From assembly GCA_019247195.1 (NCBI GenBank), contig JAFAPI010000092.1:1-44097 (forward strand): a stretch of 44,097 nt of DNA. The letters run 5' to 3'. The position numbers and the translations under genes are program-made. The notes under the pieces were generated by a model that saw only the letters and a program-made list of their open reading frames with translations, was not told the DNA's origin and did not search any database. The DNA comes from Gammaproteobacteria bacterium. Its GTDB lineage: Bacteria > Pseudomonadota > Gammaproteobacteria > Steroidobacterales > Steroidobacteraceae. Shown one piece after another: positions 1 through 8,953 of the stretch. Numbering within the stretch: the stretch's first letter is position 1; each line of letters starts with the position of its first letter.

Positions 1-1
1 C

Positions 2-1879
2 GGCTGGGACGGGGGATACGACTGGAGCCCGCTCTTCCCCGAGCCGCAGGCGTTCCTTAGCTGGCTGCGCGCGCGCGGTATCAAGCTCTCGCTCAACGAC
101 CATCCGGGCTACATCCACACCGACGAGAGCATCTTGTCGCTCGAAGACAGCCACGCGGGCCAGGTGCTGAAGGATCTGGGGCGCCCCGCTTCCGTATGGC
201 CGGGATTCGAGCTCGACCTGTCGCAGCACTGGTCCTTCGCGCCCGACGCGCGCGATGCCGGCCTCAGCCAGCGCTGGTATGAGGACCCGGCGCGCGCCCG
301 CTGGCGGCCGATCCGCATCGGCCTCCCCTGGCAGGCGCAGGGCTACGCCGGGCAGCTCGGCTGGTACCGCGCCTCCATCGACCTGCCGGCGCATCTGCCG
401 CCCCGCGTCATCCTCTATCTCGGGGCGGTGCGGCGCGCCTACCGGCTGTTCGTGAACGGCCAGGAGGCGCAGCCGAGCCGCATCCACTGGCCGCAGCGCC
501 TCACGCACACCGACATCACGCGCTTCATCCGTCCCGGCACCACCAACGAGATCCTGCTGCGGGTGGAAGCGGAGGGCGAGCGCGGCGGCGGCATCCTGCT
601 CGGACCCGTGGCGCTGCGCGACGTCGAGCCCCCGCCACGCATCGCCTTCGATCTCTCCAACCGCGAGCAGGCGCAGGTATCCATGCGCGATCTGCATGGG
701 CCACTCCTCGATCAGGGGGTCGACTTCTGGTGGGTCGACGGGGGGAGCGGGGCGACGGGCATGCCCGGCCTCAATGCGCAACTTTGGACCAACAAGGTGT
801 TCTACGACTACACGCAGGAGCACAGCGGCCGTCGCGCCTTCATCCTCGGCCGCTACGGTGACTGGGGGAGCGAGCGCTATCCGGGCTTTTTCACCGGCGA
901 TACGTATTCGCAGTGGCCGGTGCTCGCCTACGAGGTGGCCTTCACCGCGCGCGGTGGCAACGTGCTGGTGCCATACATCAGCCACGACATCGGTGGGTTT
1001 CACGGCGGGCGCATCGATTTCAACCTGTACGCGCGCTGGATCGAATTCGGCGTCTTCAGTCCCCTGCTGCGCCTGCACAGCGCCCACGCCAACCCGCGCG
1101 AGGGGAACCTGCGCATGCCCTGGCAGTACGGTCGCCGGGGCGTTGAACTCATGCGCCGCTACTTCACGCTGCGCCTGCAGCTGTTGCCCTACCTGTACAC
1201 CTACAGCTGGCTCGCGCACCGCGACGCGCTGCCCCTGCTGCGTCCGCTGTATCTCGCCTATCCACGCCTCGAGGAGGCCTATCACGCCTCCCAGGAGTAC
1301 CTGCTCGGCGCGGAGATGCTCGTGGCCCCGGTGCTGGATCCGGCGGGCAACGTGAGTATCTGGCTGCCGCCGGGTGAGTGGATCGACTTCTTCAGCGGTC
1401 GCCACTACGAGGGCGACCGGCGCTTCAGCGCACACTATGCGGTGGACGAGACGCCGGTGTTCGTGCGCGCCGGAGCGCTGATACCGCAGCAGGAGCCGGC
1501 CCTCTACTCCGACGCCCATCCCCTCGACCGGCTGTTTCTCGATGTGTATCCCGGCGCGGCGGGGCATTTCGATCTGTACGAGGATGACGGCGTCACCCTC
1601 GCCTTCGACAAGGGCGAGTCGGCGCTCACCGGGCTCAGCTACAGGGAAGGGCTCGATGGCGCGCACACGCTCACGATCGCCCCGACGCAGGGTGTCTTCC
1701 AGGGGCAGCCACGCGAGCGGGCCTGGCAGGTGCGCATCCACGCCGCCGCCGCGCCCGCCGAGATCCGCATCGATGGCCGGCCCGCGACCGCCTGGCGTTG
1801 GGATGCGGCGCACCTCACCGCCGAGGTCGCGCTGCCGAGCCGCAGCATCCGCACCGCCACCGAGGTCACCTGGCACTGA
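2..1879 (+). CDS. GH31 alpha-glycosidase, 5' end outside the window
   Basis: Predicted glycoside hydrolase of family 31 (alpha-glucosidase / alpha-xylosidase type). The frame is open back to base 2, so the start and N-terminal part lie outside; 625 residues are visible. The likely nucleophile is the Asp of WWVDGGSG (visible residue 246) and the likely acid/base the Asp of FFTGDTYSQW (residue 300), a normal GH31 spacing. SHDIGGFHG, LLPYLYTY, GAEMLVAPVLDP and DLYEDDG are family landmarks of the barrel and the C-terminal beta domains. Between HPGYIHTDE (about residue 40) and the nucleophile sits an insert of well over 100 residues containing a beta-rich stretch (GLPWQ, WYRASIDLP, YRLFVNGQEA) like the sugar-binding jelly roll of GH2 enzymes. 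It heads a plus-strand group of exported glycosidases. The true substrate (alpha-glucoside, alpha-xyloside, dextran-type) cannot be decided. A TTG at 134 is inside the gene and is not the start. Confidence 0.9.
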   Translation, partial: GWDGGYDWSPLFPEPQAFLSWLRARGIKLSLNDHPGYIHTDESILSLEDSHAGQVLKDLGRPASVWPGFELDLSQHWSFAPDARDAGLSQRWYEDPARARWRPIRIGLPWQAQGYAGQLGWYRASIDLPAHLPPRVILYLGAVRRAYRLFVNGQEAQPSRIHWPQRLTHTDITRFIRPGTTNEILLRVEAEGERGGGILLGPVALRDVEPPPRIAFDLSNREQAQVSMRDLHGPLLDQGVDFWWVDGGSGATGMPGLNAQLWTNKVFYDYTQEHSGRRAFILGRYGDWGSERYPGFFTGDTYSQWPVLAYEVAFTARGGNVLVPYISHDIGGFHGGRIDFNLYARWIEFGVFSPLLRLHSAHANPREGNLRMPWQYGRRGVELMRRYFTLRLQLLPYLYTYSWLAHRDALPLLRPLYLAYPRLEEAYHASQEYLLGAEMLVAPVLDPAGNVSIWLPPGEWIDFFSGRHYEGDRRFSAHYAVDETPVFVRAGALIPQQEPALYSDAHPLDRLFLDVYPGAAGHFDLYEDDGVTLAFDKGESALTGLSYREGLDGAHTLTIAPTQGVFQGQPRERAWQVRIHAAAAPAEIRIDGRPATAWRWDAAHLTAEVALPSRSIRTATEVTWH

Positions 1880-1885
1880 GCGATC

Positions 1886-1914
1886 TTGAGCCGGGCGCCC
1901 AAGCACACTATCGT
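1886..1914 (+). promoter_or_regulatory. possible sigma70 promoter upstream of the GH13 gene
   Basis: TTGAGC (1886-1891), a 17-base spacer and TATCGT (1909-1914) give a four-of-six match in each box. It lies just after the GH31 stop and about 65 bases before the chosen GTG start of the GH13 gene. Weak on its own; it would allow the GH13-GH65-oxygenase genes to be transcribed separately from GH31. Confidence 0.3.
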
Positions 1915-1978
1915 CCGGCCACTGCCTGAGGAGAAAGCGCGTGCCTTCCTTCCCCCCTCTGCCCACCCCGGTGCCGCG

Positions 1979-4105
1979 GTGAAGCGTCTGTGGATCTGGC
2001 TCACCGCGCTGTTGCCGGCGGCCGCTCCGGCGCCGCCCGCAGCGGAAAGCGTGACCGCGCGTACCGGCGCCGACGGCGGCTACATCCGCTGGCTGGAGGA
2101 GCGCTCGATGCTGCACGCCGCGCAGCAGCTCGCGCGGCAGTACGCCGGCAATTCGCTGCAGTGGCGCCACCCTTACGGTACCCCGCAGCCGCGCCTGGCG
2201 GTGTCACGAGCCTCGGTCTGGTTCACGGCCTACCCGGCCTCGACGATCCCGGCCAGCCCGGGGATGTCGGTGCTCGGCACCCTCGCCGATGAGCAGCTGT
2301 GGCGCGCCTTTCAGGCGATCGGCATCCAGGGCATCCACACCGGACCGATGAAGCGCTCCGGCGGCATCACCGACCGCACCTATACGCCCTCGGTCGATGG
2401 CAACTTCGATCGCATCAGCTTCGATATCGACCCGGCCTTCGGCAGCGAGTCGCAGTACAGGGAGATGGTGGCCGCCGCCAAGGCCCACGGGGCGATCGTC
2501 ATCGGCGACGTGATTCCCGGGCACACCGGCAAGGGGGCGGATTTCCGTCTCGCCGAGCGCGGTTATGCTGACTACCCGGGCATCTACCACATGGTGCGCA
2601 TCGAGCGCGGTGACTGGAGCCTGCTGCCGCCGGTGGCCGCGGGCCGAGATGCCGTGAACCTCAGTCCCGCGACCGTGGACACGCTGCAGGCCAAGGGCTA
2701 CATCGTCGGTCGACTCTCGTCCTCGATCTTCTACGAGCCCGGGGTCAAGGACACCGACTGGAGCGCGACCGACGTCGTGCGCGGCGTCGACGGCGTCGAG
2801 CGCCGCTGGGTGTACCTGCATTACTTTAAGCAGGGTCAGCCCACGCTCAACTGGCTCGACCCCACCTTCGGCGCCGAGCGCCTGGTGATCGGCGACGCGG
2901 TGCATGAGATCGGCGTGCTCGGCGACGGCATGCTGCGCCTGGACGCCAACGGACTGCTCGGCATCGAGCGCGACCCCAGCGGCAAGGTGTGGTCGGAGGG
3001 GCACCCGCTGTCGCTGACCGCGAACCAGCTGATCGCCGACATGGTGCGCAAGCTCGGGGGCTACACCTTCGAGGAGCTGGCGCTGCCCTTCGACACCATG
3101 CGCGAGATGTCGCGCGGCGGGCCGGATCTAAGCTACGACTTCGTCACGCGCCCGGCCTACGACTATGCGCTGCTGAGTGGCGATGCCGAGTTCCTGCGCC
3201 TGGTCTTTCAGCTGATGCGCCAGAACGAGGTGGATCCAGGGCGGCTGATCCACGCGCTGCAGAACCACGACGAGCTCACCATGGGTCTGGGACACTTCGC
3301 GGCGCACGGCGCCGATCGCTTTCCCTTCCGCGGCGGCGAGCTCACCGGGCAGGCGCTGCGCGAGCTGGTACAGAAGGAGATGTACGCGAAGCTGCTCGGC
3401 GTGCCCTATAACCTCAAGTTCGGGGACGGGGTCGCTTCAACCACGGCCACCGTGATCGCCGCCACCCTCGGGTTGCGGGACCTCGCCGCCCTGAGCGCCG
3501 CGGATATCGAGCGCATCAAGCAGCTGCACCTGCTTCTCGCCTTCTACAACGCGATGCAGCCGGGGGTCTTTGCGCTCTCGGGGTGGGACCTGGTGGGCGC
3601 GCTCACGCTCCCCGCGGATGCGGTGCGCCCACGCCTCGCCGACGGCGACACGCGCTGGATCAACCGCGGCGCCTACGACCTCTTGGGGACCAACCCGGAC
3701 GCGACCGCTTCCTCGGCCGGGCTGCCGCGCACCCGCGCCCTGTACGGGCCGCTGCCCGAGCAGCTGCGCCACCCAGACTCGTTTGCCTCCCAGCTCGCCC
3801 GGCTGCTCAAGGCGCGCGCCGAGCTCAAGCTGTTCGCCGCCCGCCTGGTCGATGTGCCGGCGGTGAAGGCGCCGGGACTGCTGGTACTGGTGCACGAGCT
3901 GCCCGAGGGAGCAGGCCTCGAGGTCACGGCGCTCAACTTCGCGCCGGCCGCGGTGCAGGAGCGGGTTGCGCTGCACGCGGCGGCCGCGGGCGCGCGGCTG
4001 ACGGACGTCCTCACCCCGCAAGCCGCGCCGCTGGAGATCGCCGCCGACCGCAGCGTGCAGCTACAGCTCAACCCTTACGAGGCCAAGGCATGGCGGATCC
4101 AGTGA
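1979..4105 (+). CDS. exported GH13 enzyme, trehalose-synthase-like
   Basis: Alpha-amylase-family (GH13) protein of about 708 residues, closest in layout to trehalose synthase / maltose glucosyltransferase. Visible motifs: GDVIPGHT (region I, with Gly where Asn is usual before His), GMLRLDAN with probable nucleophile D322, YTFEEL with candidate acid/base E365 or E366, and QNHDELT with H430-D431, as in the NHDELTL motif of trehalose synthases. I chose GTG 1979 because it begins a good signal peptide ([19 protein letters not shown]), placing the enzyme in the periplasm; a TTG at 1886 would add 31 non-signal-like residues. No strong ribosome site precedes 1979. Classical trehalose synthases are cytoplasmic, so export is unusual. 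The GH65 gene overlaps its 3' end. Substrate is inferred to be an alpha-glucoside, but isomerase, transglycosylase or hydrolase activity cannot be told apart here. Confidence 0.82.
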   Translation: MKRLWIWLTALLPAAAPAPPAAESVTARTGADGGYIRWLEERSMLHAAQQLARQYAGNSLQWRHPYGTPQPRLAVSRASVWFTAYPASTIPASPGMSVLGTLADEQLWRAFQAIGIQGIHTGPMKRSGGITDRTYTPSVDGNFDRISFDIDPAFGSESQYREMVAAAKAHGAIVIGDVIPGHTGKGADFRLAERGYADYPGIYHMVRIERGDWSLLPPVAAGRDAVNLSPATVDTLQAKGYIVGRLSSSIFYEPGVKDTDWSATDVVRGVDGVERRWVYLHYFKQGQPTLNWLDPTFGAERLVIGDAVHEIGVLGDGMLRLDANGLLGIERDPSGKVWSEGHPLSLTANQLIADMVRKLGGYTFEELALPFDTMREMSRGGPDLSYDFVTRPAYDYALLSGDAEFLRLVFQLMRQNEVDPGRLIHALQNHDELTMGLGHFAAHGADRFPFRGGELTGQALRELVQKEMYAKLLGVPYNLKFGDGVASTTATVIAATLGLRDLAALSAADIERIKQLHLLLAFYNAMQPGVFALSGWDLVGALTLPADAVRPRLADGDTRWINRGAYDLLGTNPDATASSAGLPRTRALYGPLPEQLRHPDSFASQLARLLKARAELKLFAARLVDVPAVKAPGLLVLVHELPEGAGLEVTALNFAPAAVQERVALHAAAAGARLTDVLTPQAAPLEIAADRSVQLQLNPYEAKAWRIQ

Positions 4106-6372
4106 GGCCGCGCACGGGGCGCTGGCTGTGTGCGCTCCTGCTCGCGGCGAGCGCCGCTGCGCGCGCCGAGACCGATCCCACTTTCCTGCTGAAGGCGACG
4201 CCCGAGGATTGGCCGCGCTACTTCCCGAGCTACCTCGCGAACGGGTATCTCTCGAGCATGACCGGCCCGCGCGGCACCGAGAGCAACCCCGCGTACCTCG
4301 TGGCCTTCATGGACTACAAGAAGGAGGACATCGCGCGCCCGGCGGCGATCCCGGGCTGGAGCGGGATCGACTACAGCACCGGCAGCAGCACGGCGGGGCA
4401 GTTCTGGCTGAACAACACCAGGCTCAGCGACAAGTCCTTCGCCGACTACGGCCAGACCCTGAACCTCTACGAGGCGACGCTCACCACTCACTACCGCTAC
4501 ACGGATGACAGCGGCAAGCGCACCGCGGTCGTGGTGACGAGCTTCGCCAGCGAGGCCGCCCCGCACCTCGCCGCCTCGCAGCTCGCCATTACCCCGGAGT
4601 TCAGCGGCACCGTACAGCTCACCTTCTGGTTCACGCTCTGGGCGGAGCACCAGCCGCGCTTTCCGATCCGCACCATGAACGGCGAGGAGATGCAGGCCGC
4701 GGTCGCCGCCAACGACATGACGGTGCTCGAGCCGCTCAACCCGGCCACCCCTGATCGGGCGCCGGTCTGGTACTACGGCCATACCGAGGTTCGCGCTGGC
4801 GAGGCCGACGCGCGCGAGCTCACCTTCTGGCTCGACGGCCGCGCGATCGAGGGACTGTCCATGGCCGAGGCGGCCGCCGTGGGCGTGCCCGCCGATGCGC
4901 AGCCGAGCGACGTCAAGCTGATCCGCACCCCCTACCAGCTCGGCCTCACGCTGAGCGTACCCGTGCAGGCGGGGCACACCTATCGCTTCAGCAAGTACGT
5001 GGCCGTGGCTCGCCAGGGCTGGGGTGGAGATGCGCGCGAGATGCTCGGGGTGGCGAGCGCGGCGCGGGCGCAGGGTTTCGAGTCGCTGCTGGAGGCGCAC
5101 CGCGCCGCCTGGCACACGCTGTGGCAATCGGACATCCGCATCGAGGGCGACGCGCCGGCGCAGCAGGCGGTGCACTCGGACCTGTACTACCTGCTGTCGA
5201 ACTCCACCGTCGACACGGCGTGGCCGATGGGGGCCTGCGCGCTAACCCCCAACTATGCCGGGCACGCTTTCTGGGACAGCGACTCGTGGGTGTTCCCGGC
5301 GCTGCTGCTGCTGCACCCGGAGCGAGCCAAGCCCATCGTCATGTTCCGCCATCGCACCCAACAGCCCGCGCGCGAGCGCGCGCGTCAATATGGGGTGCGC
5401 GGCACGATGTATCCCTGGGAGGCGGACCCGGAGACCGGCGTCGACCACACCCCGTACTTCGCCTACGGCGTTTACCGTGAGATCCACGTCAATGCCGACA
5501 TCGCCATCGCACAGTGGCAGTACTACCTGGCGAGCGGTGATGACGCCTGGCTCAGGGAGCACGGCTGGCCGGTCATACGCGAGATCGCGGAGTTCTGGGT
5601 AAGCCGCGTCACCTACAATTCCGCCGCGCATCGCTACGAGATCCACCACGTGGTCTCGCCCGATGAGGCCTACGATGACGTGCCGAACGATTCGTTCACC
5701 AATGCCGCCGCCCGCAAGGCGCTGCAGATCGCGACCGCGGCCGCGCAGCGCGTGGGCGCGGCGCCTGACCCGCAGTGGGCACGGATCGCCGCCGACATGT
5801 ACATCCCGTTCTCGGCGCGCGAGCAGCGCCACCTCGACTTCGATGTCAGTGTGCCGCACGACAAGATCACCTGGATGGGCTCCTCGCTCTCCTGGCTCGT
5901 CTATCCGAACCTCGACCTGCCGATGAGTCCTCAGGTGCGGCGCAACGACTACGAGTTCCAGCTGCACGAGCTGAAGGTCCACGGCGACGACCCGAACGAG
6001 ATGATGATGGTGATGCTGGCGGTGCACGCCGCCGAGCTTGGCGAGGGCGATACAGCCGGGCAGTGGATCGACCGCAACCTGGTGGGGTTCCTCAAGCCGC
6101 CCTTCAACGTGCGCAGCGAGACCGCCGCGAACAATGCCGGCTATATCCTCTCCACCTCGGCGGGGTTCATCCAGAGCTTCGTCTACGGGCTGACCGGGCT
6201 GCGGATCACGGAGCAGGGCCTGACCCAGGCGTACGCGCCGGTGCTGCCCTCGTCCTGGAAGTCTCTCAGGCTGCAGAACGTGGCCTTCCGCGGCGCGCGC
6301 TTCGATATCACGGTCGCCCGCGATGCAGCCGGGCGCGTGCGGCTCACCCGCGTCCCGCACGTGCCCTCATGA
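4090..6372 (+). CDS. exported GH65 alpha-glycosidase (hydrolase-type)
   Basis: Family 65 glycoside hydrolase of 760 residues with an (alpha/alpha)6-barrel. [26 protein letters not shown] and [17 protein letters not shown] mark the catalytic domain; E526 in SPDEAYDD is the likely general acid. The stretch [19 protein letters not shown] resembles the matching part of mammalian PGGHG/ATHL1 glucosidase, and the His of the phosphate-binding loop of GH65 phosphorylases is replaced (MGSSLS), so I favour hydrolysis over phosphorolysis. Bacterial GH65 hydrolases acting on kojibiose are known. A signal peptide ([17 protein letters not shown]) places it in the periplasm. ATG 4090 has GAGG seven bases upstream and overlaps the GH13 stop; GTG 4102, overlapping that stop as GTGA, is the alternative. 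It ends in an ATGA overlap with the next gene, so the genes are probably translationally coupled. Confidence 0.85.
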   Translation: MADPVRPRTGRWLCALLLAASAAARAETDPTFLLKATPEDWPRYFPSYLANGYLSSMTGPRGTESNPAYLVAFMDYKKEDIARPAAIPGWSGIDYSTGSSTAGQFWLNNTRLSDKSFADYGQTLNLYEATLTTHYRYTDDSGKRTAVVVTSFASEAAPHLAASQLAITPEFSGTVQLTFWFTLWAEHQPRFPIRTMNGEEMQAAVAANDMTVLEPLNPATPDRAPVWYYGHTEVRAGEADARELTFWLDGRAIEGLSMAEAAAVGVPADAQPSDVKLIRTPYQLGLTLSVPVQAGHTYRFSKYVAVARQGWGGDAREMLGVASAARAQGFESLLEAHRAAWHTLWQSDIRIEGDAPAQQAVHSDLYYLLSNSTVDTAWPMGACALTPNYAGHAFWDSDSWVFPALLLLHPERAKPIVMFRHRTQQPARERARQYGVRGTMYPWEADPETGVDHTPYFAYGVYREIHVNADIAIAQWQYYLASGDDAWLREHGWPVIREIAEFWVSRVTYNSAAHRYEIHHVVSPDEAYDDVPNDSFTNAAARKALQIATAAAQRVGAAPDPQWARIAADMYIPFSAREQRHLDFDVSVPHDKITWMGSSLSWLVYPNLDLPMSPQVRRNDYEFQLHELKVHGDDPNEMMMVMLAVHAAELGEGDTAGQWIDRNLVGFLKPPFNVRSETAANNAGYILSTSAGFIQSFVYGLTGLRITEQGLTQAYAPVLPSSWKSLRLQNVAFRGARFDITVARDAAGRVRLTRVPHVPS

Positions 6373-7046
6373 GCGGCAGGTTCAGCTTCACGTTCCGCGC
6401 CGGCGAGGCCGGTCCGAGCCCCGGGGCTGCCCGCGCCGCGCCGGCCGCCGGGCCGGCGCTGAACGCGCTCGACCTGTTCCCCACCCGGATCTGGCAGGCG
6501 CGCCTCGAGCCGCTCGCGCCTCGACTGCCGGAATGGGTGGATGCCGTGCTGGCGATGCGCGCCGCGAGTCCGCGCCCCGCCGGGCGCACGGTGCGCCAGG
6601 GATGGAACAGCACCGACATGCGCGTGCTCGAGCGCGCAGAGTTCGCGCCCCTGCACGCGGCGATTCGTGCCGCGTGCCAGGTCGCGCTCGCCGAGATGGG
6701 TCTCGGCAACCGCGTCTTTCACCTGCAGTCCTGGATCAACCTGCACGACCGCGGCGGGTTCAATTTCCTGCACCTCCACGAAGGTTCGCTGCTCTCCGGC
6801 AGTTTCTACCTGCAGGTGCCGCCCGGCTCAGGCGCGTTCGTGCTGCGCGAGCCCCGGCCGGGTGTCATCCACGGCTCGGTCAAGGGTGTGGTTCCCAACG
6901 GCCACAGTGACGTGCACCTCACCCCCAGTGCGGGGCTGCTGGTGCTCTTTCCCTGCTGGATGGAGCACTACGTCGAGCCCCACGAGGGCGATAGCCCCCG
7001 CATCACCATCGCATTCAACGCGGTGGAGGGCGAGCCGCCCCGCTGA
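6369..7046 (+). CDS. PF13759 / TIGR02466-type 2OG-Fe(II) oxygenase-like protein
   Basis: 225-residue protein of the putative 2OG-Fe(II) oxygenase family PF13759 (TIGR02466). The double-stranded beta-helix signature is clear: WINLHDRGGFNFLHLHEGS with the family's HxH, SGSFYLQVP, then SAGLLVLFPCWMEHYVEP with the distal His and SPRITIAFN with the 2OG-type Arg. Residues 1-40 are Ala/Pro-rich and poorly conserved-looking. The ATG overlaps the GH65 stop (ATGA), so it is almost surely in the same transcript as the glycosidases. No signal peptide, so it should be cytoplasmic. The reaction is not known for this family; hydroxylation of a protein or small molecule is inferred from the fold only. The gene ends one base before the convergent TPR gene, which carries a related domain. 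Confidence 0.85.
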   Translation: MSGRFSFTFRAGEAGPSPGAARAAPAAGPALNALDLFPTRIWQARLEPLAPRLPEWVDAVLAMRAASPRPAGRTVRQGWNSTDMRVLERAEFAPLHAAIRAACQVALAEMGLGNRVFHLQSWINLHDRGGFNFLHLHEGSLLSGSFYLQVPPGSGAFVLREPRPGVIHGSVKGVVPNGHSDVHLTPSAGLLVLFPCWMEHYVEPHEGDSPRITIAFNAVEGEPPR

Positions 7047-7047
7047 A

Positions 7048-8877
7048 TCAGCCGGGGCCGGCCGGCACGGCATCGAAGGCGACCGTGAGGCGGGTGCCGC
7101 CGCCGTGAAAGGGCACCGTGCCGTGCCAGAAGTACGAGGGGAACAACACCAGCATCCCCTCAGCCGGCTGCACCTCGTGCTCGGAGGGTAGCGGCGGATG
7201 GGTCGGAAAGCTCGGCGTGCCGAAGCTCAGAAAGCCTGCCCGCGTGGGCGGCGAGGGGGCGGCCGGCAGCTCGATGTAGCAGGCCGAGGAGATCCAGCCA
7301 CGCGGGTGCACGTGAGCGGTGTGGAAACCCGAGCTGCGCAGCCGCACCGACCAGCTGCCATTGAAACGCCACCGGCCGGCGTTGCGGCGCCGCAGCGGAT
7401 CATTCCCGTGTCCGATGCGGGCGAGATACGCGTCGATCGGTGCGGCGAACGCACGGAACAATCCCTGGATGAGCGGATCGGCACTGCGGGTGAGGTCCTG
7501 CGTGGTCTCGGTGCCGTGACGCAGCGACTGGAAGAGCAGGGCGTGTCCCCCGGGGTCGTGCAGTCGCTCGAGGCTCGCGCGCAGCGCCGCGAGGAACTCC
7601 GCGAGGTTGCCCCACGGCGCCGGCGCCTCGAGCTGCACCGGCATCACCAGGCGCGTGTAGTCGCAGCGCTCCGCGTAGCGCGGATCCCCGAGTAGCCGCC
7701 AGGCGGTCGTCTCGAGGGCGATGAGATATTGATCGTCCGGGCTGCGGGCGAGGAGGGTCTCGCAATGCGGCAGCGCCCCTTTGGCCTCGCCGACACCGAG
7801 CAGGGCCGCGGCCAACACGGTGCGGGCCGCTCTGTTGTCAGGCGCGCGCGCCAGGGCGCGCTCCGCCAGGCGCACGGCCGCGGCCGGCTCGAACTCCAGC
7901 GCCGCGAGTGCACCGCGGACCAGGAGCGCGGGCGCTGCCCCGTCTGCCTGCAGCCACCGCTCGAGGCAGCCGTACGCGGCGCGTGCATCCCCCGCCCCCT
8001 GCAGCAGCGCCGCCTTGGCGGCCCAGAGCGTCACATCGTTCGCATGGTGCCGCAGCGCCGTATCGAGCGTCGCGGTGGCCTGGCCGAGGTCGCCGGTGCG
8101 CAGCCACACCAGCTGCGCGAGGCTGCTGTGCGCCTCACTCAGGCGTGGCTCGAGCCGCACCGCCTCACGCAGGGCCCGCTCCGCTTGCGCATGCTCGCCG
8201 GTGGCGATGAGGCTGCGCCCGTGCGCTAGGCAGAGCGCCGGACTGGCCGGCGCACGCTCGAGTGCCTGCGCCGCCACTCGCGCCGCGGCGGCGGGCTCTC
8301 CGGCGGCCTGCAGGGCCAGGCTGAGGCCGTGCGCGACGGCCGCCGAGGTGCCGTCGGCCTCGATGCGCTCGCGGTACAGGGCCACGGCCTCGGCCGGGCG
8401 ACCGAGGGCGGCCAGCGCGGCGACGTGCTGGGCCACAAGCTCGCTGTCCGCCTGACCCGAGGCGCACAATGGGGCGGCGATGGCGAGCGCGCGCTCGGGG
8501 CGGCCGCTGTCGTTGTAGAGTCGCGTGAGCAGCAGCGCGGCGCGTGGCATCGGGGGCGTGCCGGACGCCGCCCGTTCCAGCAGCGCCTCGGCCTCCTCCG
8601 TGCGTCCTGCGGCGAGCAGAAGTTCCGCCAGGGTGACGAGCGTGGGCGCCCAGGCGGGATCGAGCGCGAGCGCTCGGCGCAGCACTGTCTCAGCCGTGGC
8701 GGGCTCCCCCAGGGCGAGCTGGGTCCCGCCGAGGAGCCGCAGCGCCTCGGGGTAGTCCGGGTGTCGGGCGAGCACCGACTCCAGCTGCGCACGCGCGGCG
8801 TGCAGCTGCCCGGCGCGCAGCAGCTCGCCGATGCGTCGCATGGCCTCAACGGGTGGGGTACTCACCGTGCGGCACAT
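7048..8877 (-). CDS. TPR protein with C-terminal PF13759-like oxygenase domain
   Basis: 609-residue two-part protein. Roughly the first 400 residues are tandem TPR-like helical hairpins (for example PDYPEALRLLGGTQLALGEP and SEAHSSLAQLVWLR), a protein-binding scaffold. The last 200 carry a 2OG-Fe(II) oxygenase-like domain: RWRFNGSWSVRL, FHTAHVHPRGWISSACY (HxH), EGMLVLFPSYFWHGTVPF (distal His) and GTRLTVAFD (Arg). ATG 8877 has GAGG four bases upstream (strand sense); a TTG at 8904 was rejected because it lies at the A/T tract of the terminator. No signal peptide. It follows the TonB-receptor gene on the same strand beyond a strong terminator, so it needs read-through or a promoter in a 26-base gap. 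A scaffold plus oxygenase suggests modification of a protein partner, but none is identified. Confidence 0.87.
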   Translation of the reverse strand: MCRTVSTPPVEAMRRIGELLRAGQLHAARAQLESVLARHPDYPEALRLLGGTQLALGEPATAETVLRRALALDPAWAPTLVTLAELLLAAGRTEEAEALLERAASGTPPMPRAALLLTRLYNDSGRPERALAIAAPLCASGQADSELVAQHVAALAALGRPAEAVALYRERIEADGTSAAVAHGLSLALQAAGEPAAAARVAAQALERAPASPALCLAHGRSLIATGEHAQAERALREAVRLEPRLSEAHSSLAQLVWLRTGDLGQATATLDTALRHHANDVTLWAAKAALLQGAGDARAAYGCLERWLQADGAAPALLVRGALAALEFEPAAAVRLAERALARAPDNRAARTVLAAALLGVGEAKGALPHCETLLARSPDDQYLIALETTAWRLLGDPRYAERCDYTRLVMPVQLEAPAPWGNLAEFLAALRASLERLHDPGGHALLFQSLRHGTETTQDLTRSADPLIQGLFRAFAAPIDAYLARIGHGNDPLRRRNAGRWRFNGSWSVRLRSSGFHTAHVHPRGWISSACYIELPAAPSPPTRAGFLSFGTPSFPTHPPLPSEHEVQPAEGMLVLFPSYFWHGTVPFHGGGTRLTVAFDAVPAGPG

Positions 8878-8902
8878 TCTGCCTCGTACGCCGCGGTGCT
8901 CC

Positions 8903-8941
8903 AAAAAAAAGACCCCCCGCGCCCGGCAGGCGCGGGGGGTC
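8903..8941 (-). terminator. strong intrinsic terminator of the TonB-receptor gene
   Basis: Perfect 13-bp stem GACCCCCCGCGCC (8911-8923) / GGCGCGGGGGGTC (8929-8941) with a 5-base loop. Eight A on the plus strand (8903-8910) read as T8 after the stem on the minus strand. It begins 13 bases after the receptor stop codon and ends 26 bases before the TPR gene start. Confidence 0.93.
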
Positions 8942-8953
8942 GTTCCTAGCTCA

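Noticed and set aside
4075-5175. Long open frame antisense to the GH65 gene
   Set aside because: It is a by-product of high G+C codon use: Arg/Gly/Val/His-rich, no motif, and fully covered by a well-supported GH65 gene.
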